DNA from: Astragalus membranaceus
Taxonomy: Eukaryota > Streptophyta > Magnoliopsida > Fabales > Fabaceae
Length of the DNA: 64,000 nucleotides
Direction of reading: 5' to 3'
NCBI GenBank assembly: GCA_039519185.1
Contig: CM076850.1
Location: 87,836,270-87,900,269, forward strand
Shown: positions 33,601 to 42,820 of the stretch, one piece after another
Position numbering within the stretch: position 1 is the first letter of the stretch
Layout of the letters: the number at the start of each line of letters is the position of its first letter
Position numbers and translations under genes: made by a program
Notes under the pieces: generated by a model
Database searches by the model: none
What the model saw: the letters and a program-made list of their open reading frames with translations, nothing else
What the model was told of the DNA's origin: nothing

Positions 33601-35910
33601 CGGAAAGATCACTTCCCTCTTCCGTTCATTGATCAAATGCTAGAAAGGTTAGCACGGCACTCACATTTTTGCTATTTGGATGGTTATTCGGGATTTTTCC
33701 AAATTCCCATCCACCCTAGCGACCAAGAAAAAACAACTTTCACATGTCCTTTTGGCACTTATGCCTATAGAAGGATTCCCTTTGGTCTATGTAATGCTCC
33801 TGCTACCTTTCAAAGGTGTATGATGTCCATATTCTCAGACCTTGTTGAAAACATAATGGAAGTATTTATGGATGATTTTTCCGTCCATGGGTCAAATTTT
33901 GAAAACTGTTTAGCCAATCTGGAAAAAGTCTTAGAAAGGTGTGAGAAGGTTAACCTAGTTCTAAACTGGGAAAAGTGTCATTTCATGGTTAATGAAGGAA
34001 TTATCCTAGGGCACTTAATTTCTCATAGAGGTATTGAGGTAGACCGTGCAAAAATTGAGGTGATTGAAAAAATGCTACCTCCCACCTCAGTAAAAGAGGT
34101 GAGAAGCTTTTTAGGCCATGCGGGTTTCTACCGTCAGTTCATAAAAGACTTCTCAAAAATTTCAAAACCTATGACAAGTCTGCTCCTTAAGGATGCAGCA
34201 TTTATTTTTAACGATCTTTGTCTTGAAGCTTTTAACAGGTTGAAAAAGGCTTTAGTTACTGCCCCGATCATACAGCCACCAGACTGGAATCTTCCGTTCG
34301 AAATAATGTGCGATGCAAGCGACTATGCAGTTGGGGCAGTCCTGGGACAAAGAAAAGAAAAAAAGTTGCATGCCATATACTATGCAAGCAGGACCTTAGA
34401 CGAGGCACAAATGAATTACGCCACAACTGAAAAAGAATTATTGGCGGTAGTTTTTGCCGTTGATAAGTTTCGATCATATCTGGTAGGTTCAAAAATCATC
34501 ATTTTTTCTGATCACTCGGCCATAAAATATTTGTTAAACAAAAAAGATGCCAAGCCGAGATTGATCCGATGGGTTTTACTCCTACAAGAATTTGATCTTG
34601 AAATAAGGGATAAAAAAGGCGTTGAAAACGTTGTGGCTGATCATTTGTCCCGTCTACAAGGAACAAAAGAAGAAGAGTTGCCGCTTAATGATACATTTTT
34701 GGATGATCAACTCTTCTCGTTGGTCAAATCTGAAGCACCATGGTATGTAGATTTTGTAAACTATCTTGCAGCAGGAGTACTCCCCCCAGATTTGAATTAT
34801 CAGAAGAAGAAGAAATTCTTCCATGATCTTAAACAGTATTACTGGGACGAGCCACTGCTTTTTAAAAGGGGAGCAGATGGGGTGTTCAGAAGATGCATTC
34901 CGGAAGAAGAGGTAAGTAACATTCTATACCATTGTCATTCTTCTTCCTATGGCGGCCATGCCAGTTCTTCAAAAACTGCTACGAAAATTCTTCAATCTGG
35001 TTTTTATTGGCCGTCCCTTTTTAAAGACACGCATCAATTCATTTCTAAATGCGACCAGTGTCAACGCACCGGAAATGTTTCAAAAAGAAATGAAATGCCC
35101 TTAAATAATATCTTAGAGGTTGAAATTTTCGACGTCTGGGGTGTCGATTTCATGGGACCGTTTCCTTCTTCTTTTGGAAACCAATATATTCTGGTAGCCG
35201 TTGACTATGTGTCAAAATGGATCGAAGCCATTGCTTCTCCTACAAACGATGCAAAGGTAGTCATAAAACTTTTCAAAAAAATAATTTTTCCAAGATTCGG
35301 GGTCCCTCGTGTTGTCATAAGCGACGGAGGATCCCATTTCATCTCAAAACATTTTGAAATGTTACTGCAAAAGTTTGGAGTAAGGCACAAAATTGCAACG
35401 CCTTATCACCCTCAAACAAGCGGTCAGGTTGAGGTCTCGAACAGAGAAATTAAAAGTATTTTAGAAAAAACAGTTTCGACCTCAAGAAAGGACTGGTCGG
35501 TAAAGCTCGATGATGCTCTCTGGGCTTATCGGACTGCGTACAAGACTCCCATAGGAATGACTCCTTTCAAATTAATTTATGGGAAGTCTTGCCACCTTCC
35601 GGTAGAACTAGAGCACAAAGCTTACTGGGCAATTAAACGCCTTAACCTAAACATGGAATTAGCCGGAGAAAAAAGAAAACTCCAACTAAACGAATTGGAA
35701 GAACTGCGAATGGATGCTTATGAGAATGCCAAACTTTACAAAGAAAGAACAAAAAATTGGCATGATAAGTGTATCATTCGTAGAGAATTCAAGGAGGGTG
35801 ACCTGGTGTTATTGTTTAATTCCAGGCTAAAAAATTTTCCGGGAAAATTAAAGTCAAGATGGTCCGGTCCTTTTGAAATCCGTAAGGTTTACCCCTTCGG
35901 ATCTGTATAG
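30679..35910 (+). CDS. Athila-like gag-pol polyprotein (1743 aa)
   Basis: One uninterrupted frame. Gag core lies at about residues 90-240 (FLEYCGTVKLNGVPPDVIRL, ARAWLHSLPSESITSWGQL), zinc knuckle CELCGVVGHIGAEC near 302-315, protease with DLGAS near 625, reverse transcriptase near 940-1110 with FMDDF (Asp 1065-1066), RNase H starting near CDASDYAVGAV (Asp about 1212), integrase zinc finger near 1415-1465 and core Asp about 1490, Asp about 1549, Glu about 1585, the DD35E spacing. It would form particles, copy the RNA and insert the cDNA. The frame ends at TAG (35908-35910) after the motif VYPFGSV, but coding-like sequence continues in frame for about 35 codons, so the stop is probably a recent mutation that trims the integrase tail. 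A start further in, at MAANENRAL near residue 32, is possible. Confidence 0.95.
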   Translation: MRRTRSFGETVQQIPEIERFLHRRRREIPDNQMAANENRALKEYATPSAEPSAAIVHPNVEANNFELKTSLLSMVQQNQFSGSPAEDPNLHISNFLEYCGTVKLNGVPPDVIRLKLFPFSLRDRARAWLHSLPSESITSWGQLKQTFLAKFFPPSKTAQMRNQITRFSQNDGESLYDAWERFKEMLRLCPHHGLEKWLVVHTFYNGLQYATRMTVDAAAGGALMNKNFTEAYALVEDMAQNHCQWTSERAITNKLASSKEPGKYEISAVDHLTSKVDALFQKFEKLNVSAVSQTSSPITPPCELCGVVGHIGAECQLEASSTGNEHINYAQKEDPFSNTYNPGWRNHPNFSYKNPPPNPAPRPPPVFQNQRVFNNPQNNPQKSNLEFLMEKFVSSQTKQNEEFKNQTGYLNDTLIKLVSKVDSITTHNKMLENQITQVATQVASSSKTSGVFPGQPEQNPKGQINAVTLRSGKQLEEPRANQEKIVSEKHNLPGELEEKEKGKEPEKEREEPHIPPPPYKPPIPFPQRFAKNKIDEQFKRFVDLLKKLYINVPFTDALSQMPSYSKFLKEILSKKRKIDDYETIALTEECSAIIQNKLPQKLKDPGSFSIPCVIGSETINRAMCDLGASVSLMPLSLCNRLGIGELKPTKMTIQLADRSVKYPTGILEDIPIKVGQTFIPVDFVVMEIEEDSQIPILLGRPFLATAGAIIDVKNGKSVFNVGDEKVEFEVSNFMKSPSVKDSCCRIDIIDYCVRDCSLASSSQDSLEDCLLGNTNINAAGETQFYIKLLDENPPSQELGTETLGEEKPRPLPKETPKIELKPLPSSLRYEFLGPNSTFPVIVNANLKQNETEKLLNVLKKYPKAIGYTIEDIKGINPSICIHRILLEEDYKPSIEHQRRLNPNMKEVVEKEVLKLLDAGIIYPIFDSKWVSPVQVVPKKGGLTVIKNENDECISTRTITGWRMCIDYRKLNKATRKDHFPLPFIDQMLERLARHSHFCYLDGYSGFFQIPIHPSDQEKTTFTCPFGTYAYRRIPFGLCNAPATFQRCMMSIFSDLVENIMEVFMDDFSVHGSNFENCLANLEKVLERCEKVNLVLNWEKCHFMVNEGIILGHLISHRGIEVDRAKIEVIEKMLPPTSVKEVRSFLGHAGFYRQFIKDFSKISKPMTSLLLKDAAFIFNDLCLEAFNRLKKALVTAPIIQPPDWNLPFEIMCDASDYAVGAVLGQRKEKKLHAIYYASRTLDEAQMNYATTEKELLAVVFAVDKFRSYLVGSKIIIFSDHSAIKYLLNKKDAKPRLIRWVLLLQEFDLEIRDKKGVENVVADHLSRLQGTKEEELPLNDTFLDDQLFSLVKSEAPWYVDFVNYLAAGVLPPDLNYQKKKKFFHDLKQYYWDEPLLFKRGADGVFRRCIPEEEVSNILYHCHSSSYGGHASSSKTATKILQSGFYWPSLFKDTHQFISKCDQCQRTGNVSKRNEMPLNNILEVEIFDVWGVDFMGPFPSSFGNQYILVAVDYVSKWIEAIASPTNDAKVVIKLFKKIIFPRFGVPRVVISDGGSHFISKHFEMLLQKFGVRHKIATPYHPQTSGQVEVSNREIKSILEKTVSTSRKDWSVKLDDALWAYRTAYKTPIGMTPFKLIYGKSCHLPVELEHKAYWAIKRLNLNMELAGEKRKLQLNELEELRMDAYENAKLYKERTKNWHDKCIIRREFKEGDLVLLFNSRLKNFPGKLKSRWSGPFEIRKVYPFGSV

Positions 35911-36600
35911 ATCTGGAGCGAGAAAACCGGATCGTTTAAAGTCAATGGTCAAAGGTTGAAAAATTATTTAATTGGTGACCCAATTGAGAAAGAAACTAGT
36001 TTAGTTTTGCAAGATCCCAATTGAAATTTTGATCGTCAAGCTAGTGACGTTAAAAAAGCGCTGCGTGGGAGGCAACCCACGACTTAATGTAGTTTTCGAT
36101 TTATTGAAAAATAAAATACCCCAGGGCCGAGTATCCTGAACCAGACAGCCAGGTGAGCTCTCCTAACCCCTTTTGTTTTATTTGAAAAATCATTGAGGAC
36201 AATGCCTAGTCCAAGCATGGGGGGGTATTTTATTACTTTTATTAGGAATGTCTTTATTGCTTTGCCGAGTTTTTATCTTTTTGTACTTTGAGTTGTATCT
36301 GCTCCCTCCATCACGAAACTTTGTGAACCCTAAAGCATGTTTTAGATAAGCCTTTTCTGGACAAAAATAATTTTTCAATTTTTCATTAGCAATCATCTAG
36401 GTGGACTGGTTGGGAACAACAAAATTGTATCATGGTTCGATTTCTACTTCTAGGGCTTTTTCACACACACACACACTATTGAGACTGTTTTCAGTTATTA
36501 ATACAATTAGAGGGACTGAAAAGAAACTAGTAACCTGGTTCTCTTGGTGACATTTACTAGATGCGCGGTTACTGGAGAAAAAACGTCTGAGTTGGGGTAT

Positions 36601-36680
<80 letters not shown>

Positions 36681-37072
36681 AAACCAATTCAAAAATGCAA
36701 AAGTTAGTGCATTTTATGTGTCAAAATAAATGGTTAACATATAAAATCAAAAAGAAAAGAAAAATGCTTGAATACCCAACGTATAAAGACCCTCCTTTGA
36801 GACCCGGTCTTAGTAAATGGAGGACCCAAGCTTAAGAATGTTGGGGAACTGGTTCTATGATGACATTGATATCCTCTCTAGAGTACTGATACTTTAAAGT
36901 TGTCTCTCAATTCCACAAAAAGCCCAAAATAGTAGCTCTCAAACCAAAGTGTTAAAATTGCCCCACAGTTCACTTATGGTTTCGAAATGAAAATAATTTT
37001 CCTTCAGAATTGGCCTAAAGATTTACACTGTTTTTGCTTGAGGACAAGCAAAGGTTCAAGCATATGGGAGTT
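35911..37072 (+). other. 3' untranslated region of the Athila-like element
   Basis: Contains AAAGCGCTGCGTGGGAGGC (36052 onward), a conserved post-pol motif of this group, an internal purine tract GCATGGGGGGGTA near 36214-36229, an AT microsatellite and the terminal purine tract CATATGGGAGT at 37061-37072. Confidence 0.8.
36604..36677. repeat. AT microsatellite in the Athila-like element
   Basis: About 36 AT repeats; Ile-Tyr open frames on both strands are by-products. Confidence 0.97.
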
Positions 37073-38459
37073 TGATAAGTCTATTTTTAGAGTCTTTTTA
37101 ATAGTTATTTTATTAAGTCTTTTTAGTATTTTAATTATATTTTTGATCTATTTTACTGCAAATATTTACTTTTTATCTTCAGGTTTTATTCTGAAGCAAT
37201 TTCGACTGCTTATGTCTCAGCAGGTTAGAATTCGACTGCATCTGTTAGAATTCGACAGCATCTGTCTTCCAGATTTTGACTGCTTCTGTCAGAATTCGAC
37301 TGCATCTGTCTTGCAGATTTCGACTGCTTCTGTCAGAATTCGGCTGCATCTGTCTTCCAGATTTCGACTGCTTCTGTCAGAATTCGACTGCTTCTGTCAG
37401 AATTCGACTGCTTCTGTCAGAATTCGACTGCATCTGTCTTCCAGATTTCGACTGCTTCTGTCTCAGCAGGATAGAATTCGACAGCATCTGTCTCAGCAGG
37501 TTAGAATTCGACTGCATCTGTCAGAATTCGACTGCATCTGTCTCCCAGAATTCGACAGCACCTATCTTTCAGAATTCGACAGCAACACAAACTGGTTGAT
37601 GGATATTTTTGCCCACTTGTTGATGGATATTTTTGCCCACTTAAGGATGGCTTTTTGATGACTACCTTGGCCAACTTGATTTGCCACTTTTTCCTCTTTT
37701 GGACCATTTTACCCCTCATATTTTCCTATAAATAGAGGCTTGATCCTCACTTGTAACCAAGCTTGAATTTTGTTAGAAAATCAATGACAAAGGCTCTCTA
37801 AAGATTCATGACTTCAATTTACTCTTCATGCTTTTTATGATTCTTGTTTATTTAATTTCTTGCACCTTTATTTTCCAAGTCATTTACTTTTCTTGCTATT
37901 TAATTTCTTGCACCTTTATTTTCCAAGTCATTTACTTTCTTGCCCTTTTATTTTCCAAGTCATTTACTTTCTTGCCCCTTTAATTTCTTGCACCTTTATT
38001 TTCCAAGTCATTTATTTTCTTGCTATTTAATTTCTTGCACCTTTATTTTCCAAGTCATTTACTTTCTTGCACTTTTATTTTCCAAGTCATTTACTTTCTT
38101 GCTCATTTACTTTCCTTGCTCTTTAACTTTCCAAGTCATTTAAATTACTTGCAATTTACTTTTCAAGCAATTTACTTTCTCGTCATTTACAATTCCGCTA
38201 TTTATGATTTTGCACTTTACCGCTTTCTTTTATTTTCTCGCTATTTAACTTTATGTTTTCTTCTCTTATTTTCTTTTCTCCTCTTTTGTCTACAATGATC
38301 ATGAGTGAGTAGACTTTACTAAAACATTTCTTCTTTCTAAAAACACTTTCTTTTCAGTTAATCAACTTTGAAAAACTAAATTGGTATTCACTTAGGCTCT
38401 CCCTGTGGACCGATACTCTTTTATTACACGATACGACCCGTGCACTTGCGGGGCTATCA
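37073..38459 (+). repeat. Athila-like 3' LTR
   Basis: 1387 bp, nearly identical to 29263-30565 except for a longer TTCGACTGC array at about 37197-37588. Confidence 0.95.
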
Positions 38460-38464
38460 AACTT

Positions 38465-39267
38465 ACACAAAAAATGGCAATAATAAGTTAAATAGAGAGA
38501 TTGTTAAACTTTGAGTGCCGCCTTCATCTATATTACAAAAAGCGGGTTATGAAGATGTCTGCGGAAAATTTTTTGGCCGAGTGTTTGTGTTATCAGTGTG
38601 GCTGAATAGTAATAGAAAAAAATCAGGTAAAAGTCGAATTCAGATTTTTCAACTGGTCAGAAATTGTTTTAAAGGAGTTCTCTCTACAAAAAATATAAAT
38701 TTAAAGAGCCAAGTTGGGATAAAGTTATTAGGAACTTTCGAGGTTCGATCACTTTAATGACGAATGATCAAGTAAATAAAATGTAAATATAGTTATGTAC
38801 ATTACTTAAAGAGATGGCTAAAGAACAAGTAGCGATGGTCAACGAAACAAATACTGCATTATAGTATTTACATGATAGATCACGTTCATTGACATGTTGA
38901 CTATCATTTACTCTAATGGGAACGGTTACGCTAGGTGATTGAAATGAATGCAACCCGTGGATACTGTACAACATACTCGGTGGTTTTGAGGCGTGAAAGT
39001 AATGGGAGGAAATTGGTTTCATGGGAACCAAAGACATTGAGGGATGAGTTATTTTGCAAGTTTAAATTCAATTTTTGAAAAAGGAGAAGGTACAACTGCC
39101 AATCCGGCGCTAAAGTAGTTAGTATTTTGCAAGTTCCTATTCACAAACACTCGGCCAAAAAATTGCAAGTTATATGGTGCAGCAATAAAAACTGGATGAT
39201 TTAGTAACAGATTATAACCTTTGAAACTCACCATACACAAACCACTGTTGAGTATCTTTCCTGACCG

Positions 39268-39340
<73 letters not shown>

Positions 39341-39433
39341 TGATGATGACAATATAGTAATAAAGGAGGCCATGAGGAGTGCATGCACAAGTCCGAAGAT
39401 GACATGGTGATGATACGCTTTCCATGAATAAAC
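38465..39433. other. Internal region of the split element (segment 3)
   Basis: No recognised coding sequence. Contains a 23-bp inverted repeat (38567-38589 against 39142-39164, TTTTTTGGCCGAGTGTTTGT) and a trinucleotide microsatellite. Confidence 0.55.
39268..39350. repeat. AAT/GAT microsatellite
   Basis: More than 20 ATA repeats followed by GATGATGATGAC. Confidence 0.97.
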
Positions 39434-40818
39434 TGTTGAATTTCTTACACATTTATTTGATTTTACCTGCAGGTTGTATTCAGCAATTCAGAGGTGCAGC
39501 TAGCAGGAATCCCAGTCCACTGGTTTGGCCCACAGTGGCCAAAAATACTCTGCAGCCAAGATGAGTTCCAAAAACGGATCTGCGGAACCCAGCGGGTCGC
39601 TCACTGTTACTACACGCGGGTTGGAAGCGGGTTATGGGTCACAGAAACCGGATCTGTATAAAAACCAAATTTCTGAAACCCTAATTCATTATTTCAAAGA
39701 ATCTCTCTCTCCGTTCTTGAATTCTCTCTGAGGCTTCGTCTTCTTCCTTTAGACCACCACCTGGGTTTCTTGATTCCACCTGGAATCTGATGAAGACTCA
39801 CGCCCAGATTCACAGCGAGGGTCTCCTTTAACACGAAGATCAGGTAACTGCTTTATTTCTCTTAAAATTTTCTCTGTTCTTTTCAGTTCGAAACCCTAGG
39901 TTTTTCAAACTCTAGCTTACTTCTTTCTTTTCTATTTCTGTTTTTGATTTCACTGTTTGCTACGAGCAGTAAACCCTAACTTCTGTATCTGTTACTTTAC
40001 TGCAAGGGCCTTTCAAGATCTGACTGAACACGAATCTTCACCACCTGGGAAGATTGTAGAGATTCACGAACCCAGAAGGTATAATCGCACCTTCTTTACT
40101 TTCTATTTTGCTGTTTTCGGTTTATTTCATATAAACCCTAACCTTGTTGCTGGTTTTCTTGTTTATATGAATTGTGAATGGTTGTTTGATGATCACTGTG
40201 AGTTTCAACACTTTGAAACACACCCAGAATATTACAAACAGGTATATGATTCTTTGCTGTCTTCCTTTCCTTTCTTTTTCAGTGTTTTCAGTCACAGAAA
40301 ACAGATACTAACTACTGGCTTTTCTCTCTGTTTTGCAAGGCTATTTCAACCTCCTGTTGAAATAAGGCTGTCTCACAAAACCTTAGAGGGAAGCAAGTTG
40401 CAGATCACTCAGAGAAAGAAAGACTTGAAGACTATTGAATGTAAAGAAAAATGCAAACTATTTTTTATTCACTGTGTATATCCTCACATTTCTGCTGCTA
40501 TTAGAAATGTATTTATAGGTGATAGATTAGAGTTTGTTGTAGATAACAAACTCAGTTTGTTAAACTGTTAACAACCTGAACAATTAGTTAGGAACTAATT
40601 TTGTTATACAGCTGTAACTAATTTAACTAAACAGGGACTGTTAAGTCATTTAATTTCTGGCTGTTGGATTAACTTTAATCTAAGGCTATTATTTGAAGTT
40701 GATCTAAGTTGTGGATTACCAATAATCCAACATAAACCTGATAAACTTTGTTTTCTTCAATACTGTGTTTTGCCGAGTTTTCAGTCGGTGGCCAAAAGGA
40801 CAGATGGATTGCATCTCA
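39434..40818 (-). repeat. 3' LTR of the non-autonomous copia element
   Basis: Plus strand TGTTGAATTTCTTAC...GCATCTCA. The likely element promoter is the minus-strand CCTATAAATA at 40510-40519. The plus strand also has GTATAAAAAC near 39656 followed by a leader-like CT-rich stretch. Confidence 0.9.
39957..40571 (+). other. 204-codon open frame antisense within the copia LTR
   Basis: Open on the strand opposite to the element, downstream of a plus-strand TATAAAA near 39657 and of an intron-like GT...AG segment (about 39845-39888). The copy in the other LTR (47338-47952) is also open. I recognise no domain, and codon use is not obviously protein-like. It may be captured host leader/gene sequence or chance. 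Confidence 0.3.
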
Positions 40819-40831
40819 ACCTAGCTGTCTC

Positions 40832-42820
40832 CTAAGCTTTAATTAAAACCTTACCTTTTAGAGCCTTTAGTAAAAAGTCAGCCATCTGCTCTTTAGTTGA
40901 GCAGTGGTTCAGTGCTTCTAGCCAAGCTGCTTGAGTGGCAGCTTTGAAACCCAGAGAGCATTCTGCATTGTTACTGGCAGAACTGCAATCTGCTTTGTCA
41001 ATCCTTGCTAGGACTCCCTTAGCACAATTTAGTTGTTGTAGAGTAGAGCTTTTAGGTGCCCTTAAGAACTCTAGTTCATAGACATCACATAGAGTCCCTA
41101 AGTCTTCATAAGTGGAGTTTAACTCCTCCTCAATTGTAGTGCTTCTCAGCCCTTTTCTTTCAAGAGCTTCATAGCAATCAGTTCCTTTTGAATCTATCAG
41201 CCTTTGTCTCTTAGCCAAGAATTGACTAATAGAGTCAGATTGTAGTGTGGCAGATTCCTTGTAGTGGACAGCTTCACTTTCTGCTTGCTGTACAGCTTTC
41301 CAAGTGTCAGTTTCCATCACCATAGGGTCTTTAGTGCTGCTTTCCTCCTTAGGACAGCTTCCTTGTCTTTCAGCTATATCCTGAAACAATTTAAAACACA
41401 CCAAAGCTCCTCCTTTGGTTTTGGTTAGGTAAATCCATAGTTTTGAATAGTCATCTACACACTTCACAACAATATTGTTAGCACCTAATGAAAACATATT
41501 AAGTGACCCATATGTGGATGAGTATGCAATCTGTCTAACTTCCCTTTTGGACACTAGGTTCCTTACACCAGCTGCTGTAACAGGTTTAGCAATGTTAATA
41601 CCAGTTTTCCTTCTAGGATAAGAATCAGTCAGCCATTCCTTATGACTAGTCATGTAGGTTGAACAGCCATAGTTTAAGGGCCACATTACTTCAATAAACC
41701 TGCCAATGTTAGTTGAAATAGCACAAGTAGCATATTCACAGTATTTCCTTATCCTAGGATCAGTTTTAGGTATCACAGAAATTGCCTTAATTTCTGTTTC
41801 TATTTCAGTTTCAGAATCAACAGTTTCTAAACTCACAGTTTTGAAAATTATAGATTCTGAATTCACATTTTCCAAAAACACAGTTTTTACACTTACATTT
41901 TCAAAATTCACAGTTTTTGAAAACATTGATTCTAACTCCACAGTTTCTGAAAACACAGATTTCACAGTTTCAAAATTCACCAACTTTGAAAACACAGATT
42001 CTAAACTCACAGAAACCTCCTTAGATTCTGCTTCTAGTTTAGCCATAGGGATCACAGAAACTTCCTTAGTCTCTGCTTCATGTTCAGTCACAGAACACTC
42101 AGAAACTTCCTTAGTTTCTGTTTTAACTTTTGAACATACAGAGACTTCCTTAGTTTCTGTTTCAAGTTCAACTATATCCACAGAAACTTCATTAGTTTCT
42201 GTTTCTTCTAAGTCATCTATTATCATGCTAAAAACTACATGATCAGATTCTGAATCTGAATCTTCTTTAGCCACATTGGCTTCAGATTCAGCTTCTTTGG
42301 GCTTAGAGTCCTTTCTAGTAGGACACTCAGTAGCATAGTGCCCATATTCATCACATCTGTAGCATTGCACTTTAGATTTATCTTTCTTAGATGCATTGCT
42401 ACTTTTCTTAGTGAAATCAGATTTAGAGTTAGGTTTACCTGACTTACCTTTGCTGCCTTTTGACCACTTCTTGCCATTAGACTTGGTGAGTAGGGCCTGC
42501 TCATCTTCTTCTTCACCTTCTAGTAGTTTGATCCTTAACTCCTTTGCTTCAAGCTTTGCTTGGAGCTCTTCCACTTTATAGTCATCTGGTAGAGTTGTAT
42601 CTTCAATACTGTTGACTACCCAGCCAAACTTCTTAGTCAAGGACCTTAGGACTTTCTTACAAATCATCTTTTCTGTAAGAGTTTCCCCATACATTGCCAT
42701 AGTATTAGTGATTTTCTTTAACCTTATAAAGAAATCAGAAATACATTCACCTTCCTTCATCTTTAGTGTTTCATACTGGGCTCTTAGAGCCTGCAACTTT
42801 TCTTCTTTGATAGGGGCAGC
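40832..42820 (-). pseudogene. Rearranged gag-pol remnant ORF of the copia element
   Basis: One frame of about 660 codons (open to 42865 through the inserted LTR end). In order: C-terminal gag of the UBN2 type (LQALRAQYETLKMKEGECIS), zinc knuckle CYRCDEYGHYATEC, a long acidic segment made of TETKEVSV-like repeats, a protease-like scrap NYGCSTYMTSHKEWL lacking the catalytic Asp, an integrase scrap VDDYSKLWIYLTKTKGG, then, after a deletion, unrelated sequence and an RNase H tail TKEQMADFLLKALKG. Reverse transcriptase and the integrase triad are absent. The frame stays open despite these joins. Confidence 0.8.

Larger units (their letters stand above)
29263..38459 (+). mobile_element. Full-length Athila-like Ty3/gypsy retrotransposon
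   Basis: LTRs at 29263-30565 and 37073-38459, a perfect 5-bp target duplication AACTT (29258-29262 and 38460-38464), a tRNA-Asp primer binding site and one long gag-pol frame. The LTRs differ by only a handful of substitutions outside a variable tandem repeat, so insertion was recent. No envelope-like ORF is present between pol and the 3' LTR, where some Athila elements have one. It lies 8 bp beyond the target duplication of the CACTA element, inside the split element. Confidence 0.96.

Noticed and set aside
36430..36729. Ile-Tyr repeat open frames
   Set aside because: They are the AT microsatellite.
41706..42242. Plus-strand frame rich in Ser/Val/Thr
   Set aside because: It is the complement of the TETKEVSV-type repeat region of the minus-strand copia ORF.
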